64,000 bases of DNA, taken from Parus major (lineage: Eukaryota > Chordata > Aves > Passeriformes > Paridae). The stretch is from contig NC_031774.1 of assembly GCF_001522545.3 (NCBI RefSeq), positions 25,491,824 through 25,555,823 on the forward strand, written 5' to 3'. Position 1 is the stretch's first letter. Each line of letters begins with the position of its first letter. This document shows, piece after piece, positions 48,801-60,800 of the stretch. A model generated the notes under the pieces. The model had not been told where the DNA came from. It did not search any database and was given only the letters and a program-made list of their open reading frames with translations. A program made the position numbers and the translations under genes.

Positions 48801-51800
48801 TAATTCCTGGGCACAGTTCAGGAGATACACAAAATCTTCAGGCTGCCTCAAACAGACAACTTTGGCTCCTTACCTTGACCTGACTTTGGATTCTGAAGTA
48901 GAAGGTTTCGTTCCACACTGGATTGTCGGAGTTTCTCACAGTTTTAGTGCGTGACCTTTCACACGTCGCCGTTGGCAGCCACAGGGACACATAGCAATCA
49001 GCCTGGCTTACTGGGGAGGGGAGAGGCAAAACAATTGCTAACATGGCAAAGGCAGCAGTGCTGCAGGACACTGGAAAGGTTACTGCAGCAGCTGGTACCA
49101 AAAACAAGCAGAAGTTATTTTAAGATAGAAAAATCCGATGCAATGTAACTTCTCAAGATTCCCTTCTGAGAGAGAAAAAGCACTGACCCCACAAGATGAC
49201 CTAGAGGAGAGGTGGTTTCTGTCCTTCCTTGCATGACATGTTCCTAAACCAGGACAGTAACAGTGATATTGTGTATAAAAAAAGAGGTTGAGAATTTTTT
49301 CTTCTAATCAGTGACTATAGTTTCTCAGCCAACAATCTTTCCTGTGCTCATGTATGCTTGTACACACATACACCAACCCCATAGCTGCTGTCTGGTAAGA
49401 GGGGCTGGGACCCTCCTCCACTTTTTGAGAACTGAAAAAGGTCTTCATCTCTGCCTTGCTCTCAGTGATCTTCTTTGTGATGGTTTGTGAAAGGAGCTGC
49501 AGAACTACACCTGCTGTATGAGATGGCAGAGGCTTCCTCCAAAAGGAGCTTATTGAATTAGACACTGGAATTTAACTTAATTGCCACCTACAGGAAGAGA
49601 GAGACCAAGTCTATCTCCTAAAAGGCACCAGGAGAAAGTAGTGAAGGATTTTACATCCCCTTTCTCACAGGCATCTCAACTGAGGTATATCTCAAACAGC
49701 TACAGACAAAAATGCCATTTACTCTGTTTCTTCTTGGAGGTTATGCAAGGTACTTCAGCACTCTGAAAATCTCTCTGATTCTGTTCTCATCAATAAAATG
49801 ATCAGCTATTATGTAATGCAAAAGGTAACCAGCTTTGGGAATGGATGTCCTGTGACGTGAGACTTTAGAGAGAGACCAGTGATGGCAGCAGAAATGGAGA
49901 TGACCCTGCAGCAGCAGGTAAGGACTCTGCAGGCAGGGCAGGGAACAAGAGCTTGCACACTGACCTGTGGGGACAAGCAAAATCTTGCCTGTCTGCAACA
50001 GGACCCTTTTTTATCTTCTTTCCTTTCCTTCTCCACCAAGTTTTGCCCCATGTCGCCCTACAGCTACAGACTATCTCAAACTGTTTTGAGGCTGCATTTT
50101 ATGCTGTTGAAAGTGTTCAAGAAGCCTTGCTGCTTTTCTGTCCAAGTAAGAGTGGAAAGAAATCCAGAACTGCTTGAAAAATTATGTATGCATTGTGATA
50201 GGTCAATAGATGCCTTAATTATTTGCTTTTCTCTTTTTTAAAATTATAATGCAGAAACAACAGCAACAAAGTTTAATTCTGTCAATCTTTTTTCTAAAAA
50301 AAGTTGTGGAGAAATCACAATATTCCTGAGTAAAAAAAAAAATTCTTCTGATGGAAAAGTTTGTTTGGAAAATATTGTGTAGGCCCTAGCCTTCTCCCCC
50401 TCCTGCTCTATTTCACATCTTAGTTTGGCTTTAAAAATGAGATTCTGGCAGCAATTTCACTGTACCTGTCTAAAGTCATATCATCTGCTTTAATTCTACC
50501 TTCCCACCACTCTTGTTTCTTAGTCTCCTTGTGAAAAATTACTCCTTATTCTTATTCACTTTCTTTGCCTATTCCTTTTTTGTAGTGAGAGCTTCCATGC
50601 CCTCCTCAATAATTTCACTCTTAAGGACTGTAGCCTTTTCAGTCCCCCTCAATGTAAAAGTTGTTTTAGTTGTTATTCTGTTTCCTCAAGTGTTTTTATT
50701 TCTTTTTTTAATCTGGGAAATTCCATGCAGACAATTGCTGGAGTCTGAGATACAGAGTGTGTGCCCTTGTTTCTAATACTTAGTTCTAAGATTCAAAGAA
50801 ACACTGAATTTCATATAATATGAAATTCATGAGCATGTTTTCATGGTGATACATGAAAACAAATGTTAAAGTTAGTTGGAAAAAGCTAAAAGTGTAAGTG
50901 TGTAGATTTGAAAGTTTTTTAAATCACTGGGTGAAAAAGTTAGTTTAGAGAACAGGAACATGGAGGATTTAGGGTGTTGTCTCTTGTCCTTCTTCTTTCT
51001 TCTTCATGTTCTCCTCCTAGAGGTTTTTGGGTAGTAGTAGGTGATTGGGTAGAAAATGCCGCAGTGCAGCACACAGGTGTTGGGTCATTGGGTCACTAAT
51101 AAAAATAACTTAGTTGGCACCTGTTAATTGGGTAAATGGACATAGAAAAGACCTTGAAGAAGATCTTTGTTGGCCATTTTACCCTTTTCTATCATAGTGC
51201 ACATAGCTCCTTGTACCTTGTAATGCTGATAAGAAAAGAATAAACTACTGAGACTGAACAAGAGAAAATAGCCTCCCTCTCGTCAATCTTCAGTTCAAAG
51301 GGAAAAAGAACTTAATCCAAAAGTCCTTAACGAGACAGACAATAATGTTTTGAAGAATTTTGAAACTGCAGAAATATGCATTTGAATATATTTGGAGAAT
51401 CTAGAAGTAATGCTACTGATTTTAAAATGCATTAAAAGTGATTTTTGGTAACTATTATATGACTTTGGCTTTATCATTTGAGATCAATGACTGATGACTG
51501 TTTGGCTGGCAAGTACTTTATTCTGCTGATGTGATTCATCATTCCTGTATCTTAACTGTACTTTGAGATACAAAGCATATCAAGCAATCCTTAATTATAT
51601 GAGTAGATGCAGCCAAACTAGTCAGCTGTGTATTTAATGCAAAACGTTGCCTCAGTTCTGCTTACACAACCTCTTTCTATAACCTCATTATTTGCCTGGT
51701 TGCCTGACATGCAGATGGTCTGAGTCCCTGATGAGACCTTTCAGTGTTCTTGCTTCACCACACATGTGCCACAGCTGTGGACCAGGAGGGAGGTGCAGCC

Positions 51801-54800
51801 CAGTGATGTGACCTAGGATACAGCTGTTGTCTCCCTCAGTCAGCGCTGTGACACGGGGAAGTCCTCTGGTGCACCTTCCAGAAACACACGTGACAACCAC
51901 AAGGTAAGACGGGAATGATACCGCACGGTAAATCCAGATCTTTGTCTATCAGAAGATCTTTCCTGACTCTTCATGCACAAGACATTATAGAGCCAATCAC
52001 TGCAGCTCACAGTGAAACAGGAGAATCAAGATAATCATGAGGGTTACATCATTTCCCTTCCATGCTCACTCTCAAACTAATTTCAGCATCCTTCCACAGG
52101 CAGTCACGTAAATCTATTTACTCAAATAAAACAAACAATTAACGTGTCTATGTTGTGTGAAACACCCCTCCTCAGCACACATGTGGATACTCCATGTTCT
52201 TTTACAAAACAGTGGTGTTTTCCTTTCCAACCTACTCCCCACCACTTTCCTGCCACGAGACTCACACTCTTGCACAACTGCAAGACTCCTGCAGAAGCCT
52301 TAGAAAGGATGGGGCATCCAGCCCTCAGAACGTTTTTTCCAACTGTTCTTTCAGGGTAATTAATGGTGCCATTAGCCTGGTGGTAATGATTGTAAAAAGC
52401 TTTTTCCTCTTCAATTCATCTTTGTCAGAGTGGAGATTGAGGATGTTGAAAAGGTCAATGAAACAGCAGCAAGCAGCAAGGACTGACCTGGTTTGTAACA
52501 ATTAATTTACATAAACACTGGGTTATTTCAGAAACACTAAGAAAAGATTGTTACAAAACTATAAAAAATATGATTTTCCTGTTTCCTGAGCTACCACTAA
52601 GAATGGAGATACTCACAGGCATCCACTCGCCGGAGATTTCTCATCCGGATGATCCTTACGGTCAACAGGTAGCAAGGAGAGGATTCTATCTAGAGAGGAA
52701 CAGTAAAAAGGGGGTCTGAATAAGGCTTTGGTGGGAAAAAAGTTTCAAATGTGCAAATAAACTGTGTGCCACAAAGCACAAATATAGTTAGTAAAACTTG
52801 GGTCAATTATCTCACTATTTTGCAGATGAAGCTTCTGTTTTTAAAAATGTCTTAACATTTTATATATTTAACTGTCTTTTTGTTTTGTTGCTCTGAGACT
52901 CCAGATGGCTCATCCAAACAGAAAACACAGGAAAAAATCCCTGACAATTTACACAGCCTGTGAGACTCTTGCAAAACCTTTCACTTTGAAATTGCTGAGT
53001 CTAGACTACAACATAACTACAGTGAGCTTCTTGAACACTGATGTGTTCATTGACAACCATGACAACATTGACAACCATGATGAAGTTGTCAAAATGCCAT
53101 TAGTTTTAATCAGAGTTGCAGTCAATCCCCCCCAGTAACCACCCATACAGTCCCATAGCACTGGAAAAAAGTGCTGTGGAGAGTATCTGTTGTTGTGGAC
53201 TCCCACGGGATAAACCTGAAGCACCACTTTTTAAGAGGTGTTTTTGCCTTCTGCTTCAGAAACATAGATTTCCTGCAATTTACAGTTGTACAAGAAAAAG
53301 TGTAACAGTAACTTGAGCTTTTGTAAATCACGACTATGAGACAAGCCAATGGCTGAAAATTGTTTCCAGAGGATTTAGGATCTAAAGATTTAGGTATTGG
53401 TTGCCTTTGGAGAAAAAGAAAAATACTACCTTCCTCCAAAAAACCCCTGAAGACTGAAAGTGGTTAACTTCCTTTGTTCCCTTCAAATATCTCAGCCTTA
53501 ATCTTCTATAAATCAAGTCTCTCCAGGTTTTGTGGCTGCAGGGACCTCTTCCTACTTATTATTATAAGATAAATGTGAGTTCCTCCTTCTTAGGAAGACG
53601 ATTTCCTGCTGGCTCATTCCATAAACTTGTCTGGCTCAGAGCTATCTGCAAAAGGCTATTTTGACCAAGCCAATAAATAAATCAACATTTCCTGTGGCTG
53701 TGACACATGGTTATTTCCTCACACTCCTAGAAACATTTCCACCTGCATAAGTGGTTACAGAAAAGCCCCACAAATCATTCTTTTTGAAAATTGCTATTTT
53801 TATCAATAGGTTTCCTCTTTTTTAGGAGAATCCTTCTATTTCTGTAGCACTTCAGAGACTTCCTATAACAACTATAAGCAAGCAGACAAAATAGATGTTA
53901 AAAAAGAAGCTGGAAGAACCTCACTTAAACCAACTTTTTTCTCAAGAGAACAGAGCAAAAGGGTCTATTTACAGATGGAAAAATAATTATGCCTCTTTCA
54001 TCACAACAAATTACTTTTTCCAATATGTGATTAGAATCCTTTATTCTCTCCTCTAACATATCATGTTATGTTAAAACCTTTTTACAGAGTTCTTAAAAAC
54101 CATTGCTCTTTCCACTCCTCTTAAATGTGTCTCCAGAATCCTGGGTTTTTTTTCTTTTTTTAGTGCTTCTTCATGAAATTCAGCCTAGGAAATCTATTTA
54201 TCTTCTATTTCAATTGTTCTCAAAAGAAAATAACCTTACAGAAGCTGCAAAATTTGCAGACAACTGGTGGAAGGATATGTCCTCAGAGTTACCCTGTGCA
54301 AAGACACTGGTTCAGATTTTAGAAATAGTATAGCCATGTTAATACAGTTCTACACCCTGTTAATTTACCCTTCTTCTCAGCTGGGTAATTAGCAAAGGTG
54401 GATCACCACACTCACATGTTAGGAATGGGTTTAGGCACCTCAGCATATGCCCTAGAAGGCAGAAACTCATTGTTCCTTAGGATCTGCATAAACATGGGGG
54501 AAATTCTGGCAGGCATTTATCTCCAGATTGCGCAAGGTGCTGCCAGCTCCTGGATCAGCTCCAGCAACACTTCCTCTGACAAGTGGCATTGCTTGAGTGA
54601 GAACCAATGAAATCATCATTTACAAAGCAATTTGTGATTCTTAGACCAGTGAAAACTTAGGTTGGGATTTGGGTGGTTTTTTTTAGGAAATATTAGATGG
54701 TTTCTGCCACGTGATCACCTTCTTCCTGGTTCCCATGCAATGACTTTCTAACATGTTAGCCAGATTTTCCCTGTCTGGTATGGGGAAATCAATTCTCAGA

Positions 54801-57800
54801 GATGCAGGAGTCACAAAAGGATTTACTGAAATTTTTTTTAAAAAAAAATTAAAAAATTTAAAAAAATTAAAAATCAGTGGTTTAACAGAAGCTACAGAAA
54901 TCAGGATGTGTGCTTGCACTAGGGGAGAGGCAGATGCCATCAGCCAGTTACCTGAGGAAAAGGCAGGAGCCAGGCGTCAGTCATCCTGACAGCCCTGGCA
55001 CCTGCCGGTGGCGGTAGCAAAGACAATAGGGAGGGCAGAATTCACCTGGTGATCAGGCCTTGCTAGTTCTTCTGCTCCCAGGAGGATTTGCTATTTTAAT
55101 TAATTCCAGTACCATCTTAAACAAAAGAAATATATTTAAATAGTAACTGTGACAACTATAACATGATGTACCGGGGTCTAGTTATAGAGACAAAGAAAAT
55201 AGCAGTCACACATGTATAAAACAAAGACAGAGGTTATGTTATTCTGCTTACTTAACACCTATTATGATATTTTTAACAAAAAAAAAAAAAAAGAAAAAAG
55301 GCTGCTGCTATATAATGAGGTTCCACATACAGAGAGGTTTCCACCACAGCAAACTGTCAGCTTGTCTTCAATTTGGTGCTGCCCAGCTTGTGTTTGTGTG
55401 TGTAGCACATCTGTATGCAGTACAGCACTCTGAGGTGCCAGTGCATGAGTAGGGTGTACAGTGCTAGTTTCCCTGAAATCCCAACTAAATAAAGTTTTAC
55501 TGGGATTCTCCAAACAGCAACTCCATCTAGCGCAGAACAGACCTCATAGTCTCTTCTTCCGATTTTATTGAGCTTCCCATAAATTAGAAAAACATTGACA
55601 CTACTTGGCACTAAGTTACTATGTTGGTACAAGTAAGGGATTCCTCTGTGCATGATCCCCACTTTCTCCTAGCTGAGGAGTAAGAATTTGAAAACAAATT
55701 TCTCTACCATGAGCACTCTGGTAATGCAGGCTGTCTGCATTCCTGGAACATTTGTACCTCTGCAGGTCTATCTCAGGCCTCTTTAAAGTCATGCTTCTAT
55801 TCAGGTGTAGGTATGTGTGGCATGCATCCATCTCAAGAAGCACTGCTGTAAATTACTCCACATTTAGCTGTAAAATACATCCTGTCCCAAGTGGCTGTGG
55901 AGCTCTAAAATGGCAGGACTCCTTAATGAGGCAAGAGTCCATGAGAGTGACTCTACTTCTTTACCTTTTTTATTTTTTTAACTTGGTTTTCTCTCAGTTG
56001 CTTGCTCTCTTCAGCCTTTAGGCTTCTTCATCTAACAGACTCTGCCAGCATGGATTGCTAGCTTCATCTTTCCCGCTTGCAATACCAATAGTATGAATAT
56101 TCATTCCTTCACTTATTGCAGACTACCCCAGTCACACAATTCCACAACAGTATTGTCAAATGTGTGCTGGGTGAATGCTTTTCAGGTTTTTTTTTAGTGT
56201 TAGGTACTTGGTTTACAACAGATGTTCGATCAGATAGCAGAATATTGTAGCTGCCTTCCCAAAACAGAGACCGGTCATCCAACACCGATCCAGAGAAGAG
56301 AACTTGAACCTTCAGGAACAGTCAGTACATTCTCAGACTTCATTGTTGCTCTTTTTAGATTGGTATTTATTCCAAAACAGTTATAAACTAACAGAAGAAT
56401 AATGCAGAGATCCTGAAATTCACATTTAGTCTGTGTGTGTGTGAAAACTGTATCACCATCAATAAGCAGGTATCCTCCAACCAGACACTCAGCTGCTGAT
56501 TTTCTACATGAAATGTGGAATGTCTTCCATCTGGTCTCATGAGTAGTGGTCTTTGTCATGCTGGGTGCTAAACTGTGATGAGGAAGCAAAGAAAACTATG
56601 TGCCACAGTGCACTGGTACCATTACCTATTTGAGTCCAATTGCATTGTGTAATATTCCACAAACCATCCTGTAAAGATCAGACAAGCTTTAAAAATACCT
56701 TTAGCACAATCAAGCCTTTTACAATGACTTAAAAATCCCTGAAAAAACCTGTGTCATCTATATATATGTCACCTTCCTCTCTATCCACACATTTTTCCTG
56801 CAATCATCCAGGAATGATTCCTCCATGTGTTTCCATGTCATCTACTAGCTCAGCAGCCTTTCCTGGCAAAGATAGCTTCCTTGCCTTGTCTAAGGTATTC
56901 CTGCATTCCTGGCCCAGAGAAGCATTCTGCTGAGATGAAATCACTCCCAGGATGTTGCAGGGCACTCCTTTCTTCATTTCCAAGTGCTAATTTAACTAGA
57001 TGGTAGCCAGGGACCAAATCATTCCTTGCTGATGGTGCATCTAGAGCTGGTGGTGTGTGAAAGTCTATCTTGAGCTGTCTGAGAGCCAGGTCTCCCTACA
57101 GAGCGCATGTGAGTTTTTTACAGTTGTAGTCAGGATGCTTCAGGCTGTGAACATCACTCACCAATCCCTGCCCCAGCTTGCTACAGCCATGGGATGCTGT
57201 GGGATGTGCCGGGATCCCCCGTGGCAGGCTGCCCAGACCTGCTGCTCTTGGCCACCTCTCTGAACTTCTTCCTCATTCTTGACAAAATCAGGCTCCATGA
57301 TGGAAAAGATGCTCTAATTGCTTCCTTCCTTCACCTCCTCCAGGCTGGGGAGGGCACCTCAGCCGAGGGCTGTGGGGCTGTGTATGGGCATGCTCCTGAT
57401 ACTGATGATCACTGCTGCCACAGCTGTGCTTTTCACAAGCTGTGTGTTTCGTGGGTTTTAGTAGAACAATTTCTTCTTCTCATCAGACCATCTTTTCACC
57501 AGGAGCAGCAGAAGTCTCGGTTGGATATCAATCAATTAGAAATACCCACACCCAGATGGAAAAGTCCCTTTGGGGCATACAGCCACACAAACCCTGGCTC
57601 CAGCAGGGGAAAATTTTCCACATCCACAGAAGCATGACAGGAACATGCAAGGTCACAAGAATTGTATCCTTCAGATGATTGCTTCCTCATACATATATCC
57701 ATCATGAGACTAAGAAAACTTTTGAGGAATGACACTATGCACGTTATACTGTGCTTGGAAGACATTTCCAGAAAACAAAACCTCAAATACTGTTCAACAC

Positions 57801-60800
57801 AAGATGGATACTCTCACTGCACAGTGCTCCCATATAAATGCAGAGATGTATAATATTTAATAAATAATAGCATTATTTATTATTTCTATTACTTATTATA
57901 TAAATCTGCAAAGATGTATTATTTGATTGGTAATTCAGGCTGGCTGCACAGCTCTTTCAATACTGTTAACATTACCTTCACCTTTTAGTGTTTGCAGATG
58001 TTTAACAATCAGACTTCAGATATTGAAAAACAGATCTATTTGAAAACTTTAACTGTTCAATTGTATGTTCAAAATTATTTCCATATGTGAAACTGTATCC
58101 AGAACTATTGTCCATCCATAAAAAATACAACAGTGCCTTTTTATAGTGCTCTGCCCTCCCTAAGTAGAACAAATATGACAGAAAAAAACTAGGCTGAGCA
58201 TGAACCATTTGAGTTTTGAGACTCTTTACACCTAATTCCAGATAGCTGTATAATTAGTGATTATGTCTGACAGCTGTTGAACATTTCTGGATTCTTATCC
58301 TCATTACCACAGGTCATGCATTGCACTCTGGAAATCTCTCTTTCTGACTACCAGTTCTCAAGGGTATTTATAGGTCTATCTCAGGTACAGATGTTTTGCA
58401 TTTTTGATGTCAAATATGGATTAGAAAAAACATATTTCAAAGCTTTGAGCTGACAGGATGTGTCCTCATTTGATTTTATGAGGTTCATTTTTGAAGTGGG
58501 AGGTGTGCTGGAACATGTAATTTCAGCAGTCTGTATTTTAGGCAACCCCATACCAGCACTCAGGGTGGCAGAGGAGGTGCCTGGGCTCAGACCAGCTTTT
58601 GCAGCTGAGCAGAGTGCTGCTGCTGAAGCCATGCTGCTGCAAGCAGCGGGGGGCTGGGGGTGGCTCAGGACTTTTTGACTCCTGCCTTTCCAGCTGATGC
58701 TGAGGCTGGGGCTGGGGCTGGAGCTGCTCCTGACAGCAGGCTCTAGCCCCTGTGGGAGTCAAGGAGCCCATCCCCAGCAGGGACCCAGCCCTCCTGCCCG
58801 CCTCAGCTCCTCTTCATATTGCCAAGCCCAACCTGCACCAGAAGCAGATGTCACAACTTGCTCCTATTCTTGCTCTGCAGTGTGGCAGCTCCCCACTCGT
58901 CCCACGATCTCAAGGGCTGCTTCCAACTCCTAAAACCCAGCAGAAACCAGAGTTCCTGCTTTGCACAAGGGTGAGAGTTTATCCTGTCCCTCTTCTGTTT
59001 AAGGGCAGCAGCTGTCCCAGCTGCACAAACCCTGAAAGAACAAGAAGCCCATATCTGGCAGGGAAATGAGGTATGACTTGACCCAAGAAGTGATGCGTCT
59101 TGGCCTTATTAAAACATGGCTCATGGTGAGTTTAGAACTATGCATCCAATTGTTCCCCTTCCCTCACATGCATTATTATATGAAGCCTGCTGCAATCCTC
59201 AAATATTTTGGTATAAACACTGATGTCTGAAATACCAGAACTGTCTCCTCCTGTTACTTTAGCGTGGATCTAAGTACCAGCCTAGACCCAAATAATACAG
59301 ATTTCTTAACACAGATAAAAATCAGCATGTTGATGTAAAGACACATGCAGTTGCTGGCAAATGCTGTCATATATTTCTAACAGACAATTCCTCTGAGCAA
59401 GCAGATACCCTCATATTTAAGTCTTCTGGCAGTTTCAGTGATGAAAAATTAATATTTGAGAAAAAACTAGGAGGAGAGAAAAATGTATATGCATTCTTTA
59501 CATGAACGTATGATTGTTGATGTAGCCTGATAATGATCATGCAAGTGCATAGGATGGGGAGTGGAATTGTGAACAAAGACAAAAACAGTGCCTCTGTAAC
59601 CACATGCAAAAAAAACTCAGTCCATCGCCAATTTATTGTCATGAAATTTGTAATTTTATACTGTAAAAAAGAAACCTTCAGTATGAGACAGGACCAATAT
59701 AGTGGTCTAGAAGAAGGTTATGGATATATCAGATGATTCTTTTAGTCCGCTACTGTCACATCTGCACCATTGAAATTTAATGACCATTAAATATCTTTGA
59801 TCTAAAGTCTATATCCTGAGCACACAATGGAAAAACAAACACATTACTGTGTGGGATTAAGAAATGGAGACAAGTTACTTGTCAGATGTATAATTATTGT
59901 AAGTAATTATAACCCAGGAGCTCAAATCTTTTTTCTTCCTATCATCATGCTTTTAAGTTCCTGACCTCTTGTAAGGAACAGATATTATACCAAAAACTGA
60001 TCAATAAAATTTTTCTGCCTGCTTTTACTATCTACATAATTCTTCATCCTAGACATTGTCCAGAATTTTAGTATCTCCTCAGGCTGTAGATACCAGACAT
60101 TGCAACCTAAATATTTGTAAGATGAAATACCACGAAGACCCTAGACTTATTATACAATATATCCTGTGAAAATACAGTCTAATCTTTTAACCCCACTGGG
60201 TTGTTTTTTTTTTTGTAGTAATCCTAATGCTGGGAAAACACAATAGCTAAATTTTGAAGAGTGCATGTAAAAAAACAAAGAATATTGTGAATATGAATAA
60301 GAATTTGTTTAAATTTGTGAGCACCCAAATTGCAGCAGAACTACTTGGTAAGCAGCTTATTACAAAGCTCACCTGTGTGCCTGTTCACAGTATGATTTCA
60401 AGTTTCAGACAAAGCTCCATTTCAGCTTTGTTTTGCCTCAGTAGAACTTGTCTGCATGAACTATAGGGCAAATTTTCACAGAATTATCTGCCTCAGAAGC
60501 AGGCACTTCACAGGACAAAATTGTTATATGAATCATTCTTAAACTTCTCCATTGACAGATAGGAAATAATGCCCAGACTCACTGCACAGTAGCAGAATGA
60601 GAACTCACATCAAAACCAGTAATTTCTAACAAAAAAAAAATCTTTGGCTGACACTCATGCACAAGAAATAGCCCTATCACTCATTTTACAGAATCCCACT
60701 ACAGTTTCTTTCCTGATGGAGCACAGAAGTTGCGAAAGATCAGGGTTCAACAATCCAGGACCGCCTCATAAATTGCAAGGATGGAGATCATGCTACCAAA

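Noticed and set aside
57194..57637. 147-codon plus-strand open frame in copy A intron 2
   Set aside because: No recognisable domain, antisense to the host gene, and no splice or promoter signals around it.
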